11,636 bases of DNA from the NCBI GenBank assembly GCA_007123785.1, contig SLGL01000111.1, positions 1-11,636 of the forward strand, read 5' to 3'. The translations under genes were made by a program, and so were the position numbers. Shown here piece by piece: positions 1-6,354 of this stretch. Position 1 is the first letter of the stretch. Each line of letters begins with the position of its first letter. The notes beneath the pieces were generated by a model. It had not been told where the DNA came from and did no database searches. It saw nothing but the letters and a program-made list of their open reading frames with translations. This stretch comes from Balneolaceae bacterium (GTDB lineage Bacteria > Bacteroidota > Rhodothermia > Balneolales > Balneolaceae).

Positions 1-413
1 AATTTTTTATTCCAGGGTGGCAGTGTGCCGTAAATCTCAAAATATCTCTGCATAAGTATCCCCTCAACATACCCCGGTAAATCCTGATGGTTCTCATCGA
101 AGGTGACAAACCAGTAGATATCCAGCGCATCAATGTTTTCCACTTTCATTTTTTCCTCAAAAAATTGCTGCCGTTTCATACCACCCTGTTTGTTATTCAG
201 CCTGCCTCTTAAAAGCTGACTGGAAAATCCACCTGTTTGATTCACGGTGCCGGATGATCCGATATAGACCAGGTCAATCCCTCCACCGGCCAGCCTCATG
301 ATGTAATACACGCCCGGGAGATTCGGTACCTCTGAGCTATTTGTTTTTAAAGATTCCCCTGGATTGAGGAAAAAATGGCCGTGGTTTTTGTATTTATTGG
401 TTTGTTCAAACAT
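1..413 (-). CDS. Small GIY-YIG nuclease-like protein (3' end cut by the window edge)
   Basis: The reading frame opens at ATG 411-413 and stays open to the left edge, giving at least 137 residues; the end of the protein lies outside the window. GIY-YIG domains are small endonuclease folds found in UvrC, homing endonucleases and restriction or repair enzymes. The two signature strands are visible as GVYYI (residues 34-38) and VYIGSSG (49-55), with the usual short loop between them. Candidate catalytic positions follow in the family order: an arginine in LLRGRL (R69 or R71), a glutamate in YVEGIL (E117) and an asparagine in PPWNK (N135). No DNA-binding domain is seen before residue 34. It is the only gene of the left accessory region with no visible damage. 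Fold assignment is fairly secure from the motif order; the biological role (restriction, repair or mobile-element function) is unknown. Confidence 0.72.
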   Translation of the reverse strand, partial: MFEQTNKYKNHGHFFLNPGESLKTNSSEVPNLPGVYYIMRLAGGGIDLVYIGSSGTVNQTGGFSSQLLRGRLNNKQGGMKRQQFFEEKMKVENIDALDIYWFVTFDENHQDLPGYVEGILMQRYFEIYGTLPPWNKK

Positions 414-427
414 GATTTTAATCGTAT

Positions 428-580
428 TTAAAGGATTGATTTGATGTGGCTTGTAATGGCTTCAGCCCACACCTCAAACAACTCCGCCATTCGCTTCTAA
501 GTAAGCTAAAACGTCTCATCATACACCACCCGGATGTTTCCCTCCGGCGTGTTGTAGAGGATTATGTCTGAGTATTCGGG
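428..580 (-). pseudogene. Remnant of a RhuM-family (virulence RhuM / DNA-binding) gene with two in-frame stops
   Basis: One continuous minus-strand frame reads SDIILYNTPEGNIRVVYDETF, stop, LT, stop, KRMAELFEVWAEAIT and then SHIKSIL before a final TAA at 428-430. RhuM-family proteins characteristically begin with ILYxTxxGxxxVEVxxxDETxWLTQxxMAELFxV followed by a helix-turn-helix-like stretch. The first TAG (506-508) sits where the family has Trp, and the second TAG (497-499) where it has Gln, so each is one base away from the expected codon. About three residues appear to be missing before DETF. Only the N-terminal fifth or so of the family survives. It lies between the GIY-YIG gene and the Abi pseudogene. 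Recognition is by remembered family pattern, not by alignment. Confidence 0.66.
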
Positions 581-639
581 ATTTGGGGGGCATGGGGTGG
601 TTATTTGTTGTATGGGGTATTTGGTATTAGACACTTAGG

Positions 640-1392
640 TTAAAAAGGCAAATCATCGTCCATATCATAAAATTCATCAATCTCCTTAGATATTTCGATT
701 GGAGGAAACTTTTGTTTAAAAAGAGACCTCAATAACAAACCAACGGTCGTTACACTATTAACAATGAAGTACGTGTACAAAGGATCGTTAATTAAATAAT
801 CTTCATTCGTTTTCCCATGGAAATTTGTTTTATCACTTCTTAGCTGTTCAATATGTTGAGTTGCAGACAATAATGAACTCGCAATATTTCTTATTTCAGC
901 AGGCATATCATTGTCCGGGAACAGTCTTATCTCTTTCAATAATTTTTGGACAAGTTTAGTGAGCGTGACTCCGCTCTTGCGTTTTGTTTTAATCCTATCA
1001 TCTTTAAGCATTTATTTAATAATGCTTTCTAAAGCAGAATTCACTAAGCCTATAGCTATATCAGGGTTCTCTTCAATTTCTTTGTATGCTTTTTCAAAAG
1101 CCTGGCTTGCAGTAGGGTACTCTGCTTTAATTTCATTTCGAAAAAAAGGAATAGATGGTATCAAGTCAGGTGTATCCACCCCCAGATCAATGGCAATCTT
1201 AATCAACGTTTCCCCATCCATTGTGTGTAAAGTTTCCAATAAATCAATTTTATCACGGTTTTCAACTATTTGGAAATTTTCCCAAAAATCGTTGTATCCA
1301 TAACCATCTGATTGATGCCATTTTTTTATATAAATTATAACTTTTTTATAGGAACTAAAACTTATCCCAGATAGCTTTTTCGATGCTATCAA
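640..1392 (-). pseudogene. Abortive-infection family gene (Abi C-terminal domain) split by an in-frame TAA
   Basis: Two open stretches, 1012-1392 (126 residues) and 640-1011 (123 residues), are in the same frame and are separated only by a TAA at 1012-1014. Read through, they form one protein of about 250 residues, close to the usual size of abortive-infection family proteins. The join falls inside a conserved segment: SALESIIK, stop, M, LKDDRI, where relatives have a form like LESIVKEILNDERI. A GAA to TAA change would explain the stop. Downstream the Abi_C hallmarks are clear: a helical SSLLSATQHIEQLRSDKTNF stretch ending in HGK, followed by a NDPLYTYFIVNSVTTVGLLL helix. The 5' end is also doubtful: the only early start is TTG at 1392, immediately after the stop of the upstream frame, and there is no ATG before residue 58 or so. 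Abi proteins act in phage defence. Either this gene is dead or the two halves are made separately from the TAA-ATG junction. Confidence 0.68.
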
Positions 1393-1737
1393 TCATCTGC
1401 ATTTGATATGCGGGTGATATGTCATCCATATACAATCAATAATTATACATTTCCTTAATTCAATACCGTCAATAAACAACTGTGCATTATCAATCCAGCT
1501 ACTCTGTTGAGCAAGTCGAAAAGTGGTTTTTGGAGATGGTGAAAAACTAAACCCTTGCTTTATCAATGCATCTTTTAGTAATGACCAGGCAAGATCCATC
1601 GTCATTTTAAATTGATAACATACACCGTCCCTTTCCAGCTCATTCAGATCTTCCATCTCCATCGTCTCTTTCAGCCGAAGAAAAGCTTTTTCGTAATTTT
1701 GGGCCCGCTGTATCCAGCGGATATCCTGATCAGTCAT
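1355..1737 (-). pseudogene. HI0074-family nucleotidyltransferase substrate-binding protein, frameshifted near its C-terminus
   Basis: The ATG at 1735-1737 opens a 114-residue frame ending at TGA 1393-1395. Its N-terminal two thirds match the HI0074 family (NTase_sub_bind) well: DIRWIQRAQNYEKAFLRLKE, then DLNELERDGVCYQF, a DLAWSLLKDALIKQGF helix, a TTFRLAQQSSWIDNAQ stretch and FIDGIELR. Family members form four-helix bundles that pair with a MNT-type nucleotidyltransferase, as a toxin-antitoxin-like two-gene unit. After ELR the frame turns into non-family sequence, while the alternative minus-strand frame reads MDDISPAYQMQMIDSIEKAI and ends at TAG 1355-1357. Restoring one base around 1427-1440 would give a protein of about 127 residues, which is the normal family length. 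The ATG overlaps the TGA of the preceding remnant by one base, showing an ancestral operon. No intact nucleotidyltransferase partner is visible. Confidence 0.7.
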
Positions 1738-1901
1738 CAGATTTCTATTTTAGAAAAGTTTTCCTGAATTTGCTTATTCAGTTTTTCTTTTTCAATGAGT
1801 TGCTGTTCAAATTCAGACTGTGTTGGATAATAATTGAATCAGGATGATGTCGCAAATGAAATGATGTTATCATACCATTCTAAAAACCTGGCAATACGAG
1901 T
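1737..1901 (-). pseudogene. C-terminal remnant of an unidentified gene upstream of the HI0074-type gene
   Basis: One minus-strand frame reads TRIARFLEWYDNIISFATSS, a TGA at 1839-1841, and then FNYYPTQSEFEQQLIEKEK followed by LNKQIQENFSKIEI, ending at TGA 1737-1739. That stop shares its last base with the ATG of the HI0074-type gene (TGATG), the typical coupling of neighbouring genes in an operon, so the tail was probably real coding sequence. The frame is closed upstream by a TGA at 1902-1904, only a few bases after the stop of the VCBS gene, so the rest of the gene has been lost. The tail is charged and helical. It is not long enough for me to name a family; a DNA methylase or another accessory-gene tail is conceivable but unsupported. 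Confidence 0.42.
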
Positions 1902-1916
1902 TCAAGAGTTTTTATC

Positions 1917-4900
1917 TCATTCATTCCGTTTGAAAAACATGACCGTATCATCATTTCTTGCAACGATCAACATCTTGCCATCCGCCGTACGGACCTCCTT
2001 CACCTCCCTTGCCTCGCCGGACATAAAAATACCGCTTGACTGAGGTTCCAGAGACTCAAATTCTCCGCCGCCGCTGTTTCTCAAAAAGAGGCCAAATCCG
2101 GCATCCTGCCTGCCGCCGGTTGCAGGCCTCACATCAAGCAAATTTCCAGCCAGGATCAGATCTTTTTCGCCACTCTTTTCATTCTGAACGGTATGAATGG
2201 CCATGCCCGGTGAAAACTGAGCTTCATTAGGCAGTGTTTTTCGCGAAAACGTACCGTCTCCATTGTTTACAAAAAGTGAGGTCCTCAAATCGGTTAGGTC
2301 GCGTACCAGAGAACTGCGCTCCTTCTCATTTCCGAATAGTCCGCGGATACTTTTTTCAGAATATTCCCTGTAGCTTGAAATGGTTCGGGCAAGGCGGTCG
2401 AATTGCATCATCAGCTCATGCTGATCGAACGGGTAAAATTCACCGTTCCGGTAGTAGGCCAAAACCGGTTCTGGCTGACCGATATCGGCAAAATCATTCA
2501 GATAAAGACGAAACGGCCTGTCGGGGGATGCCTGAATTCTGGAGTTCAAGCCAAAATTTCCAGCCACAATATCAGGCAGGCCGTTTCCGGTGAAGTCTTC
2601 CACCAAAAGACTTTGCCACAAACCTTTGTAATTTTCCAACCCTGCATCACCCGTGCGGTTTTGCAGCTGCCCTCCCTCATTGGCAAAATATTGCAAGGGC
2701 ATCCATTCGGCAGCCACAATCAGATCTGGATAACGGTCATTGGAAATAAATGCCCATTGCGCATCGGTAATCATTCCGGCATTTCGCAAGTCCGGTGCTA
2801 TTTCCTCAGCAGCATTGTGGAAATATCCATTTCCGTCATTCACCAGTATGGCATGCTGCGGAGTGAGTCCATAGCGAAATGGAATGGAGCGTCCTGCCAC
2901 CAGTAAATCGTTATGACCGCTTCCGTTAATATCGGCAGAACGAACCGCCGAACCGTTCACAAACAGATCAGGCAGACGGTCGGTTGTTTTTATAAACATT
3001 CCTTCACCGTCGTTGATATAGAGCCGGTCTCTGAGGCCAGGATTATTCCCGGTTAACTCTCCGCCGCCGCTCACCACGTAGAGGTCGGGATACCCGTTTC
3101 CGGTTGCATCAAAAAAGAGCGCATCCACATCTTCCGATCCCGCATCTTCATCAAACAGTTGTTGCTGCGCACGAACAAATCGTCCGTCGTTCTGCTGCAG
3201 ATACAGGCTGCCGGGCTGATCTTTGGCACCGCCCAGGTAAAGATCATCCAGGCCGTTTCCGGTCACATCCCCCACGGCCAGTGCCGGGCCCTGAGTGGTG
3301 AGGCGGTACGGCATGGAGGGTTCGCGCGCATAGTCATCAAAAACATATTCCTGGTGGCGATAGTCCAGATCGACCAGATCAGTCACATTCCGGTAGATCG
3401 CACTTTCCCAGGATCGTCTGAGCAGGCTGTACTCAAACGTTCCGGTGGCATTTTTTTGATCCAGTTTCAGCTTTTGATTCACCGGAATGTTGTACAGCAC
3501 TTCGAACCGGTCATCCGGCCAGATGACGATCATGGAGTCCAACTCCGAATGGTCACCGAATCCGAAATGGAGAATATGATCCACCGAAGACTGGTACCCA
3601 CGGGTGGGCATCTGCTCCTGATAGAAAACCAGATCGTTTTTATAGAAGATCACTTTTGAACCGATACCACTGGTGTTGTATTCCTCGCCTACGAGTTTCA
3701 CCTGAATATAGCTGGCACCGGAAGCATCTTCCGAAATATTGTTTCGATAGATGAAGGACTCCCCATTCAGATTGCTGATTACCAGGTCGAGGCGTCCGTT
3801 GCCATTCAGATCGGCGTAAGCTGCACCGCTCGAAAAGGCAGGCTGGCCAAGGCCCCATTCCGTAGTGCTGTCAGTAAATGTCAAATCACCGTTGTTCTGA
3901 AAAAGATAGTTCGGGATCCGGAGCTCCGGCATCATCTGTATGGCCTCGAACTCTTCCGGACTCATCGGGTCCTCCATCTCTCGATCGGGGAATGAATCGC
4001 TGTGAACCACAAAATCCATATCATTCGGGCGGCGTACCATTCCGTTTGTAACCAACAGATCTTTCCAGCCACTGTTGTTCAGATCGGCGAAGAGAGATGC
4101 CCAGCTCCAGTCGGTTTTGGCTACTCCTGCCAGAAATGCAATTTCACTGAAAACAGGTGTGCCGTCGTGCAGATGCCCCCGGTTTAGCTGAAGAGTATTG
4201 CGTGCATTTTTATGGCCGAAACCCAGATCAATTTTCTGGTCGTACACCTCCTGGATATCCGGTCCGCCGGAGCGCATGTAAATTTCGTGATCTTCGGGCA
4301 TCATGTCGAGCGAGATGATATCCACAAGCCCATTATTAGTGATATCGGCAATGTCGTTACCCATCGATGAGCGGCTGGTGTGGCCAACGGAAGAGTAGAG
4401 AGACTCGGTGAAAGTGCCGTCTCCGTTATTAATGTAGAGGTAATCATCCTCCAGGAAATCGTTTCCCACGTAGATATCGGGCCATCCGTTCAGCGTTATG
4501 TCACTCACCGCAACACCCAGCCCGTACCCCAAAGCGCTGGTGTAAATTCCTGCTTCGTGTGTCACATCAGTGAACCGATCACCATCGTTCCGGAAGAGGC
4601 GGTCACCCGCTTTGGGATCGTCAATCAGACGAAGTTCTTCTGCCGGACCGTAGGTTTTATCGCTGTGGAAAGAGTGGTTCAGCAGAAAAAGATCGAGCCT
4701 GCCGTTTTTATTGTAATCGAAAAAAACGGCCTGGGTGGAGTATCCTTTGAAATCGAGACCGAATTCGGCAGCACGCTCGGTGAAGGTTCCGTCTCCGTTG
4801 TTAATGAAAAGCTGGTTGGCTCCCTCTTTGTTCAGGTAGTTCACCCGGCTCACATAAATATCGAGATAGCCGTTTCCGGTCACATCGGCCATAGTGGCGC

Positions 4901-5255
4901 CTTTGGACCACGAACCGGGATCTCCGGCAACCCCGGCCGAATGGGTGATATCTTCAAACACAAAATCCCCTTTATTCAGATAGAGCCGGTTCTCTACTTC
5001 GTTTCCCACAAAAAAGAGATCGGGAAGTCCATTGTTATTGATGTCACCCACAGCCACCCCCGCTCCATCGTAAAAATAAAGATAGTTGAGAATGTTAAAC
5101 TCAATGCTATCTTCAACTTTATTTACAAAATCGATGTTTGTGTGGCTTGATGAAAGCAAGGTAAAAACCGGCTTCGGCTGCCTGCTGCATGAGATCAGAA
5201 ACATGAAACCGATCAACAACAGTGCAAAACATTTCGGCGTGATTTTCGATCGCAT
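1917..5255 (-). CDS. Large VCBS/FG-GAP repeat lipoprotein with a central ASPIC/UnbV domain (CRTAC1-like)
   Basis: The 1112-residue product starts at ATG 5253-5255 with a lipoprotein signal: MRSKITPKC, a hydrophobic core and the lipobox LISC with the lipidated Cys at residue 23. It is therefore predicted to be anchored to the outer membrane. Eleven FG-GAP calcium-loop motifs of the form DxxxNGxxD (N sometimes S) occur at residues 71, 124, 180, 252, 304, 391, 482, 663, 716, 775 and 887. They fall in two groups, 60-500 and 655-1040, suggesting two beta-propellers. Between them (about 515-600) lies an ASPIC/UnbV domain, with GIGSKV, GYQSS, HFGFG and VIWP as landmarks. Proteins of this type are often encoded next to SusC/SusD pairs; they are thought to bind glycans or other partners, but I know of no proven enzymatic role. 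It is the last gene of the sugar locus, 207 bp after the DUF1080 gene, with the inverted-repeat element in the gap. Confidence 0.93.
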   Translation of the reverse strand: MRSKITPKCFALLLIGFMFLISCSRQPKPVFTLLSSSHTNIDFVNKVEDSIEFNILNYLYFYDGAGVAVGDINNNGLPDLFFVGNEVENRLYLNKGDFVFEDITHSAGVAGDPGSWSKGATMADVTGNGYLDIYVSRVNYLNKEGANQLFINNGDGTFTERAAEFGLDFKGYSTQAVFFDYNKNGRLDLFLLNHSFHSDKTYGPAEELRLIDDPKAGDRLFRNDGDRFTDVTHEAGIYTSALGYGLGVAVSDITLNGWPDIYVGNDFLEDDYLYINNGDGTFTESLYSSVGHTSRSSMGNDIADITNNGLVDIISLDMMPEDHEIYMRSGGPDIQEVYDQKIDLGFGHKNARNTLQLNRGHLHDGTPVFSEIAFLAGVAKTDWSWASLFADLNNSGWKDLLVTNGMVRRPNDMDFVVHSDSFPDREMEDPMSPEEFEAIQMMPELRIPNYLFQNNGDLTFTDSTTEWGLGQPAFSSGAAYADLNGNGRLDLVISNLNGESFIYRNNISEDASGASYIQVKLVGEEYNTSGIGSKVIFYKNDLVFYQEQMPTRGYQSSVDHILHFGFGDHSELDSMIVIWPDDRFEVLYNIPVNQKLKLDQKNATGTFEYSLLRRSWESAIYRNVTDLVDLDYRHQEYVFDDYAREPSMPYRLTTQGPALAVGDVTGNGLDDLYLGGAKDQPGSLYLQQNDGRFVRAQQQLFDEDAGSEDVDALFFDATGNGYPDLYVVSGGGELTGNNPGLRDRLYINDGEGMFIKTTDRLPDLFVNGSAVRSADINGSGHNDLLVAGRSIPFRYGLTPQHAILVNDGNGYFHNAAEEIAPDLRNAGMITDAQWAFISNDRYPDLIVAAEWMPLQYFANEGGQLQNRTGDAGLENYKGLWQSLLVEDFTGNGLPDIVAGNFGLNSRIQASPDRPFRLYLNDFADIGQPEPVLAYYRNGEFYPFDQHELMMQFDRLARTISSYREYSEKSIRGLFGNEKERSSLVRDLTDLRTSLFVNNGDGTFSRKTLPNEAQFSPGMAIHTVQNEKSGEKDLILAGNLLDVRPATGGRQDAGFGLFLRNSGGGEFESLEPQSSGIFMSGEAREVKEVRTADGKMLIVARNDDTVMFFKRNE

Positions 5256-5295
5256 ACAATCGGGGTAGAAATCTGCAAGGTTTTTGAGGAATGAT

Positions 5296-5441
5296 TTAGT
5301 GTCATGTCAACCATAAAGTTACGGGTAAAACCCGCAATGTTTTTTCTTCATAAGGTATACTTATTCAGATACATTCTGCCAATGATGATAAGGAAACATT
5401 GCGGGTTTCCTTACGTAAGTTTACGTTTGACATGACATTAG
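5296..5441. mobile_element. MITE-like inverted-repeat element, 138 bp, flanked by TTAG duplications
   Basis: Terminal inverted repeats TGTCATGTCAA (5300-5310) and TTGACATGACA (5427-5437) are perfect complements. Further in, a perfect 15-bp pair AAACCCGCAATGTTT (5328-5342) and AAACATTGCGGGTTT (5394-5408) lies at nearly the same distance from each end (28 and 29 bp); the stretch between is imperfectly paired. The whole forms a long hairpin of two arms of about 43 bp around a loop of about 51 bp. Directly outside both ends is TTAG (5296-5299 and 5438-5441), which looks like a 4-bp target duplication. No open reading frame is present. The layout is that of a non-autonomous miniature transposable element; TTAG fits the YTAR preference described for the IS5 group, but the parent element is unknown. 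Confidence 0.78.
5354..5382 (-). promoter_or_regulatory. Promoter-like sequence in the loop of the inverted-repeat element
   Basis: On the minus strand TTGGCA (5377-5382) and TATACC (5354-5359) are separated by 17 bases, close to a sigma-70-type -35/-10 arrangement. It points at the VCBS gene, whose ATG is about 100 bp further on. Bacteroidota promoters usually have a different -7 and -33 consensus (TAnnTTTG and TTTG), so this may be chance; TATACCTT is only a partial match to that. Confidence 0.25.
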
Positions 5442-5462
5442 TGTAAACGGCCTTTTCGATTT

Positions 5463-6245
5463 TTAATTTCTGCGCTCGGGAAGCTCCCGGACCCAGATGT
5501 TTCGGAACCGGACTTTATCGCGGTGATCCTGCAGGCGAATCGGCCCTTTATCTTCATGCATCTGATAGGGCGCCCTTGATTGTCCGGTGGGACCGATGAG
5601 CGGAACATTATCGTGAACCAGTACATTGTTGTGAAAAACGGTAACTCTCGCGGGTTCTCTCAGGTTTCCGTTCGGGTCAAATAGTGGCCTGCGAAAAATC
5701 ATGTTGAAGCTCTGCCACTCACCCGGTGCGCGGCTCGCATTTACCAGCGGCGGATATTGTGCATAGACCGAAGCGGCCTGTCCGTCGGGGTAGGTGAGGT
5801 TGTCATATGAATCAAGAACCTGGATTTCGTATCGGTTCATAAAGAAAACCCCGCTGTTTCCTCGGCCCTGTCCGTCCCCTTCAATCTCTTCGGGTGTGGC
5901 CCATTCTACATAAAGCTGAATATCCCCGAACTCTTCCTTTGAAAAGATCGATCCCGTACGCGAAACGACTTCCATGTATCCATTCTCAATAAGCCACTGT
6001 GGTTCTTCCCCGTTACTGTCTACCCAATGGGAAAAATCGGAACCATCAAACAGTACAATGGCATCGGATGGTACCGGCATAGGCTGAGCCGGTGCCGGAC
6101 CGGGATCTACGATGGGCGGTTGTTCCCGTTCGGTATCGTGGACTTCATAATCAAAAACTGATTGCGCGTGAAGTTGAGCAGCAGTAAAAGCAGTGAAAAA
6201 AAGTAGCAGAAAAAATGTGACTGAAAATAATAGGACGTTTTTCAT
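5463..6245 (-). CDS. Secreted DUF1080 protein, probable 3-keto-glycoside hydrolase/lyase
   Basis: The 260-residue product starts with an export signal (MKNVLLF followed by a Phe/Leu-rich core) and a likely cleavage after LHA at residue 27, so it acts outside the cytoplasm. A proline-rich stretch (about 43-59) precedes the DUF1080 (3-keto-disaccharide hydrolase, concanavalin-like) fold. Family landmarks are VLFDGSDFSHW (64-74), NGYMEVV (88-94), GRGNSGVFFMNRYEIQVLDS (127-146), PGEWQSFNMIF (174-184) and GPIRLQDHRDKVRFRNIWV (234-252). Characterised relatives cleave sugars already oxidised at C3, and they are commonly encoded with Gfo/Idh/MocA dehydrogenases, as here. The gene begins 109 bp after the Gfo/Idh/MocA gene, beyond a terminator hairpin, so it may have its own promoter. 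The family call is strong; the exact substrate is unknown. Confidence 0.92.
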   Translation of the reverse strand: MKNVLLFSVTFFLLLFFTAFTAAQLHAQSVFDYEVHDTEREQPPIVDPGPAPAQPMPVPSDAIVLFDGSDFSHWVDSNGEEPQWLIENGYMEVVSRTGSIFSKEEFGDIQLYVEWATPEEIEGDGQGRGNSGVFFMNRYEIQVLDSYDNLTYPDGQAASVYAQYPPLVNASRAPGEWQSFNMIFRRPLFDPNGNLREPARVTVFHNNVLVHDNVPLIGPTGQSRAPYQMHEDKGPIRLQDHRDKVRFRNIWVRELPERRN

Positions 6246-6275
6246 ATTTAACTGTTTTTAAATGTAATCGTGAGA

Positions 6276-6320
6276 AAAAATTAAAAAGCCATTCCCTCCG
6301 AATTCCGGAAAGAATGGCCG
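6276..6320 (-). terminator. Rho-independent terminator after the Gfo/Idh/MocA gene
   Basis: On the minus strand GCCATTC (6312-6318) pairs with GAATGGC (6288-6294). After two mismatches the stem continues as TCCG/CGGA (6306-6309 with 6297-6300) around a 5-base loop. It is followed by TTTTTAATTTTTT (6275-6287). The position, 34 bp past the stop codon of the oxidoreductase gene, is as expected for the end of a SusC-SusD-oxidoreductase transcript. Confidence 0.8.
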
Positions 6321-6354
6321 TGTTATTTACACTTCAGAAATTTACTTCATGGAA

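Noticed and set aside
911..1303. A 130-residue plus-strand frame in the accessory region.
   Set aside because: It is antisense to the Abi-family sequence, which has clear family motifs on the minus strand.
1861..1873. Small dyad ATGAT/ATCAT downstream of the VCBS gene, considered as a terminator.
   Set aside because: The stem has only five mostly A-T pairs and no following T-run.
2403..3659. Several plus-strand frames of 65-167 residues and a 72-residue minus-strand frame nearby.
   Set aside because: All overlap the well-supported VCBS gene in other frames and show no family features.
4380..5150. A 256-residue open frame on the plus strand.
   Set aside because: It lies wholly opposite the VCBS lipoprotein gene. 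Its sequence is rich in Val/Ile and has no domain pattern; it is the antisense shadow of the repeated calcium loops.
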